Of a stretch of DNA of 64,000 bases, positions 45,994-59,050 are shown in pieces. Position 1 is the first letter of the stretch. Each line of letters opens with the position of its first letter. Source of the DNA: Allacma fusca. Its lineage: Eukaryota > Arthropoda > Collembola > Symphypleona > Sminthuridae. The translations under genes and the position numbers were made by a program. The stretch is taken from the NCBI GenBank assembly GCA_947179485.1, contig OX359246.1, positions 27,590,001 to 27,654,000 on the forward strand. Direction: 5' to 3'. The notes beneath the pieces were generated by a model that was not told the DNA's origin, searched no databases, and worked only from the letters and a program-made list of their open reading frames with translations.

Positions 45994-47364
45994 TTAGAAA
46001 GTTTTAATAAAGTTATCAACCATGAATATTGTCTGTACCAATGATGGCATCACGCTTGCTGGATCCACTGAAGGCAATGCAATGGAGCCTTTGTTTGCAT
46101 TGCATTGTCGTCCTAAAATGGAACATCCCTTAGCCTCTTCCGTAGTAAATAAAAACCGAAACAACTTCCGGGAAAGAATAGCTGGAGTTTTGGACACCAG
46201 TTTTGCTGCAGCAATTTTAGTTGCTCGCAAATAAACTCCGCTGCCAGCTACAAGTTCGACCTTCTTCTACAATTTTAACGAGATTTAAAATTAATATAAA
46301 ATTTACCATGAAAATTTTAATTAATATGTAAATGAACTACAATATATATGTATATATGATTATTCACCGAAGACGATGATGAGACTTGAAGCTTCTGTTC
46401 CAATGAATTGATTGTCTTCTGTTGCTCGTCCACTGTATCTGGAAATATTAAAGTAAATTCATAATTATTTTAAATTAACACAATAAAAAAATTTAAAAAT
46501 TGAAAATAGAATACTTTTCAACTTCAGCTTTCGTCTCTTTAACTTTTCTATTTTGGCCTGCAACTTCTTGATACATTCCTGCAAGTCACCAGGATCGTCA
46601 GCTTGGTTAACATGTTCTCGAGTGTTTACTGGCAGTTCGGGTAAATACAAATTGTTGTCCGTAATGGAATCCAAAACATTTTCGCTGACATTTGGCTATA
46701 ATAAGTTTTAAAATAACAGCGTTACTTCACACAACATGGATATTTATTTTACTTCGCTGTTTTAAAATATTAATATTCGTTAATAAAATTTACCTCATTA
46801 AAAGTGCTGCTATTGTCACCAGCTGACTTCGACCGTTTTGCAAGCACGCTCGCAATGTCTCGGGACTTCTTCGCTCTTTTGCTCCTTTTTTCGGAAATCT
46901 GTAATAATAATTATAATTAGCATGTACATATGTAACTACAATGTCCACGTTGTCTAGACAATCATTCTGGTTAAGTAAACAATGTAAACACCTTATTTAC
47001 GACGATTTCGTTTTGCTGAGGATTATCGTTGGACCCTCCATCGCTTACTGCAGCTGATTCAGCCAACGAATTACATATCACATTCATTTCTCGTTGGGAG
47101 CCTGCATTAAATAATAATTCATAGTTTCTAAAATATTACTATTTGTAAATATTAAAATAGTTGTAAATAAGAATAGAAGAACTAAATTGCAGAACTTACC
47201 TTGGCCACGTAAAACGGCATCGAAATTCTTCTCCCCCACATGACCTTTGTAGCTTTGCCCAAATAGTCCGTAACATTAGCTCGGACTGATCCATCAACCA
47301 CATTTTCAACAGAAATAACACTGTAAACTTTTGGATCTTCTAGGAATTCCACAACCAAATACAT
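45994..47364 (-). CDS. Transposon-borne coiled-coil BEN-domain protein
   Basis: Exons in transcript order: 47364-47200, about 47101-46992, 46898-46794, 46695-46515, 46438-46368, 46266-45994, nearly all with GT-AG borders and matching phases. The first exon (MYLVVEFLEDPKVYSVIS) resembles the N-terminal module common in arthropod transposon-associated proteins. Exon 3 is basic (KRSKRAKKSRD), exons 4-5 form a coiled coil (LQECIKKLQAKIEKLKRR and EQQKTINSLEQKLQ), and the last exon looks like a BEN domain (LSRKLFRFLFTTEEAKGCS, then a conserved VDPASVMPSLVQTIF). BEN domains bind DNA or chromatin partners. The exon 1/2 joint is one base out of phase with the strong GTAAGT donor, so this copy may be damaged or use another donor. 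Likely an accessory DNA-binding factor of the element. Confidence 0.6.
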
Positions 47365-47906
47365 TTTTCTCAGTTGTAATTGAAAAAGCTTCTAGATCTA
47401 AAACGGCGTGGTAATTCTTCGATGACACGAAGTGTAAGTGCAGAAAATGAGAGCGGGCCGTTAAACAACAATGAAGGCGGGAAACTCGTTTGGATAATGT
47501 TAGAGCCATAGATAAGTGCACACCATGGAATTTAATTCAATCGAAAATTATATACTTACTCACCCCAGTACAAACTGGGCTTCTTTCATTTTTTGGTAGT
47601 ATTTGAGTTTGAACACCACATTATTTGTAATCGTTTACCCTTTTAGAACTTTGTCGAGAATAATCACCCGGATAGTTTCTTGCTAAAAAACAGAGCACAT
47701 AAGCTATTCTATTCCACAAACATTTTTATTGTTAAGCAATAACTAGCTTAATACTTATTTGGGTAGTTTGTCCAAACGGGACTACTTGGTACTATTAAAT
47801 GCTCATTATGTGTAGGGCTAATTTACTGTAGGATATTAGGTCTGTAAATATTGCGCTGTGAACGAAACAAATTGCAATAATATTTACTATTATTTTAAAT
47901 ATCGCA

Positions 47907-50609
47907 ATGCCAAAGCAAAGAAAGCTCAAATCATCTCCAGTCAGCAATATTCCACGACGGTCCAGGCATAGGTTATTAAAGGTAACTCTGAACTGTTGTA
48001 ATTATTTTTAATTTTTAATATAATGATTTTTGTGTTGAATAGCGTTTAAGCAATCATTTTACAATTAATTTTTAATTATCAGCAGGTGAAACAAGGTGGG
48101 TGTAGTGGGGATGCAATCAACTTTATTTTAGAATCTCCCCTTACTATCAATCATCGTGAAGATGCAATTCCAAATGTAATAATTCTATAAATTTTAAAAA
48201 ATATACGCGGGCAATTATATTTCATATTTTGACAATTTCACGTTTATATTGACAGGAGACAACTTCGAACGATGTCAATGGTGGCGGTCATGCACTTTGT
48301 GAAGATTGGTTAGCTAACAGGCAATCCCAAGGGCCAAATGTAAACTTTAACTCTAATACAGTCTACTAATTTTATATTACTGATTATATACATAACTGCT
48401 TTTTAATACAGATGATGTGAATTTCAGGAACATTTTTCAAGTTTAAATAGACAAGAAAAAATTCTCCTCATTAATGCTTATGTGATAAAGCACGGCTTAA
48501 CAAAGTCAGCAACGGAGGATTTATTGACATTACTGCAACTCTTGTCTCCGGAAGATCGAGATATACCCAGCAGCCACTTTTTACTTAAAAAAGAAATTAA
48601 CGTCAACATGAATAGTTGCAAAACACAATTTATTTGCCCAAAGTGCCAATCCTTAATAGGAGAAGAAAAACAAGAAAAATATTTAGAATGCGAATCCTGT
48701 CATACGGAATTAAGTAACGAGTCTATGTTGCGGAGTGGAAGCTACTTCATTACGTTTGATATTCGGTACATGATCAACAGTTTACTGAAGTCAGAAGACG
48801 TTTCAGAGTGTTTGTATCGAAATTTATTGAAGCGAAATGCAAATAACCAAGTATTCCAACAAGATATTTGCGATGGGGAAAGTTATAAAACACTTGGACT
48901 TCAAGAATTCGATTTTTCCTTGTCATTAAACACCGACGGAGTATCGCCGTTTCGATCCTCAAAATTCAGTTTTTGGCCAATTTTAATTTCTCTGAATGAG
49001 CTTGATTATGGCTTACGTCGACAAAACACTTTAATTGTCGCTCTATGGTGTGGTAAAGAAAAACCAAATTTTGATGCATTCTTCAGCCCAGTAGTTAAAT
49101 TACTTAATGAATTTTGTACTGAACCAATTATTTGGCAACATGCAGGCAAACAATTTGCTAGTTTTTGCTACGCCCCAATGTTCATAGCAGATTCTGTTGC
49201 TCGATGCGCTGTACAAGGGCTAAACCAATTTAATGGAAAATATGGATGTCCGTGGTGTCTCATTCCAGGTGAAACGCACTGGTGTGATGATGAATATCGT
49301 TCTCGGAAATGGGTTTATAGATTTCAAGAATGTTTAATTAGAACTCAACCTCAGTTTTTAGAGGACTTAGACATTTTTTCCAGAAAATTAGAGTCAAGGG
49401 ATTTTAAAGAGGAAAGTTACAATGGTATTAAAAGCGCCTCTCAACTGCTACTATTGAAAAACTTCAATATTATTACTGGATTTACTTACGATGTTATGCA
49501 TTCAACCTACCTTGGAGTCATGAAAATGCTGACTGGGTTTTGGTTTGATAGTTCCAACCATGAAAGTGCATTTTATATTGGGAGACAACTGCAAAACGTC
49601 GACAGTTCTTTATTACGTTTCCGTGTTCCGTACGATTATGATCGAACAATTAGATCAATAAAACAGCGAAAATTTTGGAAAGCCTCGGAATGGAGAACCT
49701 GGACTTTTATTGCTGCAACCGTGTTAACTGGAATTTTACCAGAAGTTTACAGACAACACTTTCTGAAGTTTTCGAACTGTATTATGCTATTGTCGGATGA
49801 AAAACTAACTGAAGATGATTTGATATTTTGTGAAAATAATTTATTATCTTTTGTCAAAAGTACTGAAAATCTTTACGGTATACAATCATGTACATATAAT
49901 TTACACATTCTGTTACATTCTACAACGTGTGTAAAACATTGGGGACCGTTGTGGTGTTATTCAGCCTTTCAGTTTGAAAACTTTAATGGGTTTTTAAGCA
50001 ATCTTTTTCGTGGAAATAAGATTACTTCGCAAATTAAAGCCCGTACACTGGAACTGGTAACACTTCGAAACAGTTGTAAAATTTTCAATAATGAAATTGC
50101 TGCCAATTTTTTTTCAATCTTTAATGCAGTCTAAGAAATTTTCCATGCAATTTAAAAAAGTCCACCCTAATACTGTATTTGTTGGACCAAGCCAAAAGTA
50201 TCAATTTTCCTGTCAGGACCAGCGAAAACTCAGAGATTTTGGGATTGTTGCTTCTTGCGGTTACAGCTTTAAGAGATGCATTATTAATGGGAAGGTTTTC
50301 AGCCGGGCAGATCAAATCACCCATAAACGAAATAATGCGATAATAGCTACAGAAGACAATAAAATATGGCTTATTCAGAAACTTGTGTACATTAACTTTG
50401 CAGGTGGTGTCGGAGTGGCAGTTGCTCAGCGCATTCATGGGATTGCAAATTCACTCAATTCGTATCTAACAACAGTTACGCATGTTGACGAAAGTTGGTC
50501 AATTGTAATCCTGTCCAAATTGTTTAGGCAAAAATTTATTACTTGTAGTACGACTGAAAATTATCTGAAATATTTAATTAGAGTTCCTAACACTGTAGAA
50601 CTTGAATGA
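47907..50609 (+). pseudogene. Tnp2-like DDE transposase with a homopolymer frameshift
   Basis: Exons 47907-47981, 48086-48175, 48256-48339 and 48428-50134, all joined in phase 0, starting MPKQRKLKSS. The last exon has a zinc ribbon (CPKCQSLIG ... CESCHTEL), then LNTDGVSPFRSSKFSFWPIL, GKYGCPWCLIPGE and YDVMHSTYLGVMK, the conserved core of Tnp2-family transposases found in animal CACTA/EnSpm-like elements. After FNNEIAANFF the frame ends at 50134, while the next frame continues without stops to 50609 with a further 170 residues or so. The switch coincides with a run of eight T at 50108-50115, so one base was gained or lost there in the genome or in the assembly. If real, this copy is probably inactive. 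Confidence 0.8.
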
Positions 50610-50875
50610 TCGTGTTTGATATAATTTAATTATTTATTGTTAGCTATTCAACAGAATATGTTTACTAATGAATAAATTTACGTTACATAAAAATTATTGA
50701 CGACAGTTCATAGAATTTAAGTGAAATTTGAAAGGCGTATGGAAATATGGTAACCATTGAGTTGTGCATCATTGTGCACAAAATAACGTAAACGAAATAT
50801 GTATACACAATTGTGCACGGAATTCATGGAAAACCCAGTTTGCTCACAATTGTGCACACGATTTCCAAGCGGGTA

Positions 50876-52307
50876 GGGAAATTGTATTGTTCCCTTTAGA
50901 CCCATTCCTCATAATAGTACATATTATTTGAATTTCATGTCAAGGATATGATCAATGGAAATGTATGCGTACGGAAGACGCACAAATAAAATCGTAAATT
51001 GTGAGCTTTTCTGTAAGACGGAGATAACACGCTATTTACATTGCTACACGCATAAATAAATAAAATTTGCTATCCCATTGTAGATGAATCGTGAAAATTA
51101 TTTTGAACTACTTTCATGCAATGGTGAGTGTAACTACCTTTGTACCTGAGCTAATGGCATCCGTTTAAAGGGTTAGTGGTTTTCTAAACAAACTTACAAT
51201 TAGTACGCACTTAGTTTACAAAAATTAAAGCCTTTTGAGCCTTCCCTAAAAAATTAATGGAACTTTAAAAGGATTTTAAATTAAGCGGAGAACGAATTAT
51301 AGCCTCCCTGCACAACCACCAATTTGTGGCCATTGAAAAAAATTTCAGAAGTACAGTGAGAACATAATCATTTGTCCCGCTCCGTCTAGACCCTATAAGG
51401 GAAGCACTCATAAAATAATTGTCTCTCTCAGTTTGTACCCAATTATTTTCCAGATTTTTCAAAATTATTCAAAATTGATCTGGACTCAGATTTGAGGTTA
51501 TGAGCTCAAGAAGCATCAAACAAAGTTGATTTTTAGAACGTAGATTTCTTCGTTTTTTTATTTTCGCAGAGAACGTCTTGAAACTGAATTGTAGGAAAAT
51601 GAACGGGCTTTCCATGAAGATATTCGATGTTTTTCTGATTGTAAGTTGAGAATTATTATGGTCACCCGAACATAACATGCATTATACGAATAATAAAATT
51701 ACAAAAAAACGTGACACCTTACTATGTATCTACATATATATATACTCTTTGTATAAACATATTTTATTGCTCCTGCAACACCTTACACAAATCACGCGGC
51801 TATTACATGCTATGGTGCAATGGATTCGGTAACTATTATATCCAATGGCATATTTATTGGTGTTACTACTTGTAATATTCTACTGCAGATGAGGCAATAA
51901 TCTTTGCAATATCAAGGTGTACAAAATTATCCAGTATTGTAAAACAAGTTTCATACCTTGAACGTCACTACTTGACATCATCAGAACGATTTGTCGTTAC
52001 TTTAGGAAATCCATTTTGAAATATAAATAATTACTTACGAATAAATTTAGAGAATAATATCTTGTTAAACGTAACAGGTAGAGTTTTGAGAAGTATTTTT
52101 GCAATTAATATACAATGAAGCTAACTTTATTTCCACAAGCGATATTTTGCATTTTCTTTCAAACATTTAGTAGATAATTTCTTTTTCTCACTCCACATTT
52201 TGACTATTCCTTTCCAATACTCCTGTTTTACAGACGAAAGTTCAAGCTCTAACATCAAAGCCTTGAAATAACTTCATATAATATATGTACCTCTTTAAAT
52301 TAGGAAT
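50876..52307. other. Intergenic, transposon to IR-5
   Basis: No gene or repeat recognised; AT-rich flank. Confidence 0.5.
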
Positions 52308-54550
52308 ATGAAGACATCTACCCTGACGCTGCTATTAATTTGTCTTGCAATTCCAGTTTTATCCATTAAGGACCCACTAGTAAATTTTTTTCGCTCGTTC
52401 TATTTTTCAAAATTGCGACAATGTTCCAGTGTCAACTTCATATTTTATGGGAACCACGCTGGGACAAGAAATTCCCAAATTATCACCTTAGCTACGACAG
52501 TATTTGAAAAGCCCGTAACTTTTGAAATTTTATACTGGGAGTCAAAAACCTCCGCAATGTCTTGCTCATCAAGACTCTCCTCTGGGTGCTTTGTAATTTT
52601 TGTAAATGTGGATGATCCAGAAACGTTTTCTATGTCCTCGGTAGAAATCTTCGAAAAAAAGTACTTGCTAGCGTATTTTATTTTTTGTATTACAAATCCT
52701 GAGCCTACAATGACTGAACAAGTCGTTGAATTTGCGAAATCTGCCCGAAAAATATTAAGACCAGTGTATTTAATAGCCTCAGATCCTTCCTTACAGGGAT
52801 ATGTACAGGATGGAGCGAGTAATTCAAAACTGAGAAAATTTTATGATTCTAATGATAATTCGTTGGGAGAAAAGGGTTTTTCCATATTTGAAGATAAACC
52901 GGTGAATATGGAGGGAGAGCCTCTTGTAGGCTTAGTATGTGGAATTTGTGTACCCGAAGAGACCCCTGACGGAGAACCAATGACCAAGGATCACATTATA
53001 ACTACGATCTATAAATTAGCAAAAATCCTAAACGCAACTCTGGAACTCCAGGCCGTTCTTGCAGAATTGTCTGGTGACCACTTTCAAGACGGGGTATGGG
53101 ATGAGTGGGTCAACCCTTTGCTGGATGGTTCAGGCACGATTTCCACCTTGCTCAGGCCATCGCCTGGTTTTTCGTCCGTGACTTATTTCTCGTCCTTCAA
53201 GGTCTTCTTTCACATTGGTTTCCTCACGGCCCTCCCCAAAAAAGCAACTTTTAAGAATCTTATCCGACTCGCCCAACCATTTACTATTTCCGTGTGGCTA
53301 TACACACTAACAAGTTTTTTCGCTGTATTTATTGCATTTGTATGTGTGTTGCACTTTGAAAGTAATATCTCCAGACAGAAACGAGAAAGATGGGCTTGGG
53401 AAGATTACTCGTCTCAAAACTGGGGAAAGGTTACTGGGCATAGTTCAATATCTACATTGTTTACTATTTTTCAACCCGTCCTTGAGCAAGGTGTGTCGGG
53501 CAAAAATATTCTACGAACTTCGCTACTTTGGTCCAGCCGTTGGATTATGGGGATTTGGTTGCTACTGCTGATTGTGCTGTCATGTGCTTACAAAACCAAA
53601 ATGTTGGAGATGGTCGTCCTACCACGAGAAATCATCCCTCCACAAACATTTCATGAGCTTGCAGCCTCCACTTATAAAATTGGAGCATTACTTTATGAAA
53701 TGGCTGAGCCTGCGTTTCAAAGTTTGAATAATAGTTTGGGTAACTCTATCCTAACAAGGGTTCAGCAATTTGACTACATGCAACCAGATGTAAGTTTCAA
53801 GTGTTTATTGCCAGGACTGTTGTTGGGAATTATTGTTTGAAGAATTGAAAATTTTTTTAAATTTTTTTAACTCTTAAGGATGCTTTTCATTTTTATAAAT
53901 AGTGTTTCCAAATGATTCTTCACCAAGAAATGGTATGCATGGGTCCGACAACATTCTTTGAATTTTTTGGACCACTCTTCTTGATGGACGTGCACAGGAA
54001 AAGTTTATCGCTAACTTCTAAACAGACTATGTTTCCTAGTTTAGTCTACACTGGAATTAGTAGACTTCAACCGAATCTTGTTGGTGAGTCTTTTTGTTAT
54101 ATCTTTGCAAGAATGCATATTTCACCAATAGCAATAATTCAGTATTACAATTAGAAAACTATTTCCGTTCAAACGTACGTTCAATATAATACGAAACAAA
54201 TATTATCAAGAAATTATTTATTTTGGTCATTTTTATTGATTGAGACTTTAGGTACCATAAATTTTGTGTTTGGATCCTTGACAAGTGGTGGCTTTGATTA
54301 TCGTTCTGCGGTTATGATGAGAATAGACAAGGAAATTGAGGGACAAAAATTTGCCCGGAGTCATATGACAAAGTTGAAGCTTTACGCGGGGAAGTCTGAT
54401 GATTTTAATTCAAATGAGCAAGTGAGTAGCTTGTCTCTACAGCTACTTCGCTACGGCCTCTTGTGTGCATTGGCTTGTTTTGCTTTAGAATGGGTCTACA
54501 GAAGCACTGTATATCTTTCAGAAATAATGAATTACTATTTTGCAGACTAA
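52308..54550 (+). CDS. Divergent ionotropic receptor, IR-5
   Basis: Exons 52308-53789, 53903-54083 (181 bp) and 54252-54550 (653 aa). A clean signal peptide (MKTSTLTLLLICLAIPVLS). Lobe 1 carries LVCGICVPEETPDGE and FQDGVWDEWVNPLLDG; M1 is near residues 322-348, pore loop FTIFQPVLEQ, M3 near 410-432 (GIWLLLLIVLSCAYKTKMLE), M4 in the last exon (LLRYGLLCALACFALEWVY). The third exon opens with the GTINFVFGSLTSGGF block, the array's version of the turn before M4. Introns 113 and 168 bp. Closest in sequence to IR-6 in the M3 region (LSCAYKTKMLEMVVLPR). Confidence 0.88.
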
Positions 54551-56111
54551 AATCATATAGAAATAATTATACATTTTTAATAGACTAAAGTTCTGTAAAA
54601 AAAACAAAGCTTTAAGCATCGATTGTCTGGATATGAATGAAGATGTAAGTTTTACCAACAATTAATTGTTATTTTTAAAAGTGTGTTTCTAAAACCTACT
54701 GGTCACAAACTGTTAATAAAATTGAGTCTAATTATATCTAATATATGTTTTACATCCGATATTTTGTCAATGTTTCCTAGTCCGGAAATTATTTTAGTTG
54801 CGATTAAAATTTGCTCTACAACATGTATTTACTGTATGTTTTTGCTGAAGGTGAAGCAAATCAAAAGCGAGCAAAGGTAAACATAAACATCAGAGCGTCG
54901 ATTGACAGGAGCTATATTACGTTTATACTTGATGCTACAAAAATCTAATCAAAATAATGGTATCCACTCGCCCAAAAATATTTGCTGGTATTAAAACATA
55001 GAGATCATGAGATTCTAGGTAAACCCTATGGTTAACTCTATTGACGAATATGTTCTGGGTAAGGGTCAACACAATTTTAGGATTTCATTTGTTAATAACG
55101 CTTGAAGATGCACGAGCCCACTACCAAAGTCGTAAATCTTAGCTTCAGTTGCCATTGATATTTTTAAACTGGATAATGTCATCACTTCCTGTAAATCTAC
55201 CCCATCAACTACATATTTGATTTATAATATTAATGAACCTTGATAAATACAATCCAAGCAACGAACTTTGATGCGGTTATAAAAACTTGATTTTCTTGAT
55301 GTACGTAAGTATATATGTACATATATTATTTGGCACGCAGCAGACTTTACAGTTCATGGCAACTAAGAATAAAACTCGCAAAGCATTAAGAATTTAGGCA
55401 GTCACAATTTGTCTTGTTATTTGTACTTTTGTAAAACCACTTCTTTATCTTTCATGTGGGAGAGATTACATAAAATGGTGTGATACGTTCTTTGTACATT
55501 ACATACAATTAATTGCAGGTTTACAATGCATTTCCATTAAAAGTTAAAAAAGTTATATCAATAAATACGTTTTCATGGCCACACGCCGCTCGTGCCTAAT
55601 ACAGAGCGAACTTGTCAGCTATAATTATTATTCAATGTCACATATGCTCGCAATGTTATTTGGATGGCTCGGGCTTTGTTAGCATTTTAGTAAACAGCCC
55701 TTTGAATGACTACAAGTTGTTTGCAAGAATGAGAATATCCGCGCGCATAAATCCAAGTTGTCAGATATGTATTGCCATTAAAATTCAAAAGAAGAAAGAT
55801 CCTGATGAAGATTTAATATCATGCTAGCGTTCCCCAGGTTTAGAGAAGCTTTGAAAGCGGTGTTACAATACCATGTGGCTTAAAGTAATACCTGCAAACT
55901 ACGTCTATAATATATGCCCTTGAATTTTAACATTTCAAATTTGCTTCTTTACCAAAATAGCAGAAAGGTGTCCCTGCAGTTTTATTATTAGCTGGAAATT
56001 TTTTAAAAAGTCACCATTTCTTAGTACGTTATGTTGAAAATTCTCCTCGCAATTAATGCTATTATTGCAAAATAAATTTGCTTCCACTCCAACAACATTC
56101 ATTAAAGTACA
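54551..56111. other. Intergenic, IR-5 to IR-6
   Basis: AT-rich, nothing recognised. Confidence 0.5.
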
Positions 56112-58290
56112 ATGATTCCAGGTATTTTCATTCCCCTGCTCATTGTTTTGACACTACTGCCGGTAAACTCCAAGGACAACAATCGAAAATCCAATGATTT
56201 AAAATCGGCTCTTATGAAGTGCTCTACTGTGAACCTCATATTGAATGGAAACTTCACCACAAAACTCATTCATTCTGCTCAAAAAACATTTCGAACTCAC
56301 TTAACTGTTAATATGTTATTCGAAGATCATAACCAAACTGTGACTGCTTTTATTTCAAAACATTTCGTAGGCTGCGAAATTATTTTCACTAATGGGGCTG
56401 ATACAGAAACGTTTTCTACATCGTCTCTAGACCGATTTGAGACTAGCTTTTTGACCGCCTATTTTGTTTTTTATTTTCCGGAAAACATTGAAGAACACAT
56501 GACCTTAGATGAACTAAAAACATCAACTCGGAAAATCTTAAAACCAGTGTTTCTAACTAAATCCGGTTTAGATATCCTTGGCCTAGATTCAAACGAAGCT
56601 GATTGCAAAATCAGTCCACGTGTTTACAGTTCCAGAAAACACTGGACAAGCGTGAGGCCTAATTACGGAAAGGAACCAATATTAGGTTTAGTATGCGTAA
56701 TCTGCATCCCTGAAGAGGATTCTATGAAAAAATATGAAGTCGAGGATTTCCTGATCACTGCCCTGTCGGGCTTAGCTGCGTATGTAAACGCGACTCTGGA
56801 GTTAGAGTCAGTTATGCAGGCGTTGCAGAGTAGCCATTTTCAAGATGGCGAATGGGATGGTTGGGTCCAACCAATACTGGATGGCACTGCAGCAATCTCT
56901 ACCCTGCTAAGACCAACCGTTGGGTTTTTCCCTATCGCCTATCTCTCAAGATTCGGAGTTTTCTTCACTACAGGATTCTTAACTGGACTGCCAAAGAGGG
57001 CAACTTTTGACGGTATTTTTCGGCTCGCCCACCCCTTTGACACTTCTATTTGGATCATGATGCTAACCAGTATCCTCGCTGTATTTATTACTGTTGCAAT
57101 CATGTTGTTCTACGAATCTCAAGCTTTGTTTCATGAAAAGAGGCGCTGGGCATGGGAGAGCTCGGAATTTAAAAGTACAACAAATTCAATAAATTCCTAC
57201 TTGTCGACAGTTTTAGCAATTTTGCAGCCCATATTGGAGCAAAGTGTGGCGGATAAAAACATCATAAAGTCCCGTTTCGGTTCAATCCGCTGCGTTGTCG
57301 GGATATGGTTTCTCATAATGATTGTGTTGTCTTGTGCCTACAAAACTAAAATGCTTGAGATGGTAGTTTTGCCTCGACTGATTCATCGTCCACAAACTTT
57401 CCGTGAGCTGGCAGCATCGGACTACATAATCGGGGCTCTCGCTTATGAAATGGTGCAGCCTTCTCTAGAGCTTTTTAATACCAGCTGGAGTAGGATTATA
57501 CAGTGGCGGGTTCGTCAGTTTGACTACATGGAGGGTGAAGTAAGTAGATTTAATTATACGGACATTACAACAATAATTTATTGTACAGCTGATATGCAAT
57601 ATAATAGTTTATTATTATATTTCACAACTGCTGTACGCTGTATGGTATGTTAAAGTTACATTTGTTTTTTTTTTCTCTGAAAAGTGTTACCAAAAAATGC
57701 TGGAGGAGGAAATGGTATGTTTAGGGCCAACCGGTGTTATGACATACTTTTCTCCAAAATTCTTGACGGACATTTATAGAAGGCCGCTGTCTGTAGTTTC
57801 CAAGCAAACAATGTTCCCAAATTTAGTGAATTCTGGAGTCAGCAAGTTATATCCCAATCTTATTTGTAAGTGATGTTGTCTGCAAGTTCCGATTTACACT
57901 CGAAATATGTGAAGGCAAACGAGGACAGTAACCGGAGTTTATATGTAAATTTTAGATCCCTTCAACTTTGTATTGGGAGGACTATCAAATGGTGGTTTCG
58001 GACCGTATTATCAGGTTATGGATACACTAAAGAAAGAGGCCAACGGCGCGAGGTTTGCCCGAGAGCGCATGACAATACAGAAGGCCTACGCAGGAAAACC
58101 TGACCAGTTTGATTCCAGTCGCCTAGTCGTAGGATTAGCAACACAGCTCCTTCAATATGGTATATGGATTGCTTTGGGTTGTTTTGCATTGGAACTGTTT
58201 TGGCAATTCATGGTGTACATTAAGAGTTTATTCACAGCCGTTAATGAACCTCGCAGCTCGCGTATTTTACCTGCGACATTATTAAACTAA
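56112..58290 (+). CDS. Divergent ionotropic receptor, IR-6
   Basis: Exons 56112-57539, 57685-57865 (181 bp) and 57956-58290 (647 aa). Signal peptide MIPGIFIPLLIVLTLLPVNS. The N-terminal domain is the shortest of the array. Lobe 1 has LVCVICIPEED and FQDGEWDGWVQPILDG; M1 near residues 306-333, pore loop VLAILQPILEQ, M3 near 392-415 (FLIMIVLSCAYKTKMLEM), M4 in the last exon (LLQYGIWIALGCFALELFW). A 26-residue tail follows M4. The codon split across intron 2 becomes Tyr (T + AT) where paralogs have Asn, Glu or Gly. Introns 145 and 90 bp. Confidence 0.88.
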
Positions 58291-59050
58291 AGATCATTTA
58301 TCTGTAATAACTTAATTTGCATGCACTTCAGCGTGCTGGAAATTTTTTTCTTGCATTTCATTGTGATGTGGCAAGAGCTCTCTACATTGTACATGAGCAG
58401 CTTTAAAACAAACTTACATGGAGACAAACTATCCCGGAAACCTTTCGGTCATGGGCGTGCCCATTGACAAGTGTACAATGTACATAAAATTGAGGAAGAA
58501 TAATTAACTGAAGGATAAATTCTTCTCTGGCACATTTATAGAATATCAAATAACGAATATTCAAAAACAAGAATATTTATCTGTAACCAGAATACAAAAT
58601 AAATTCCGTCTTCTATTGTTCATATTATTATTACTGTCTATTTACACTTGATAATTATTAATTCAGCATTTAAATTATTGTAAAATCATGCCTGTGAATT
58701 TCAAAATATTCTTTGTTTTATACGATTTCGACAACAACCGAACTAACTTGGAACTATTCCAAGCACTATCTTGGATTGATATGCTCCGTAATATAATTTA
58801 TCTTTAAGTGAAAAATTGTCCCGTTATTCCTGGTGTTTAATAATATTGTGCACAGCAAGAAAACTCATAGATCTGCAAATAATGAAAACCGAAAGTGAAA
58901 CGTTTCACTAATAACATAATAAACATGTATGACGTTATTAAAGGAAGATGATCAATTCATCTTATACGTCAGAGACATCGAATCAGACAAGGATAATAGC
59001 TAATAGCTAGAATTTTTGGACAGTGTAAATGTTAATAAAATAACCCTCCG
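58291..59050. other. Intergenic after IR-6
   Basis: AT-rich, no gene seen. Confidence 0.5.

Larger units (their letters stand above)
45523..50875. mobile_element. Two-gene DNA transposon (Tnp2-like + BEN), 5.35 kb
   Basis: Perfect 15-bp inverted ends TACCCGCTTGGAAAT (45523-45537 and 50861-50875). The outer TA may be the target duplication rather than part of the terminus. Subterminal TTGTGCACAA / GTGCACA words occur many times in 45545-45720 and 50755-50860. Inside are a - strand BEN-domain gene and a + strand Tnp2-like transposase, transcribed away from each other from a shared 0.5-kb spacer. Probably a CMC-related (CACTA/EnSpm-like) element; the superfamily is inferred from the transposase only. 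Confidence 0.85.
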
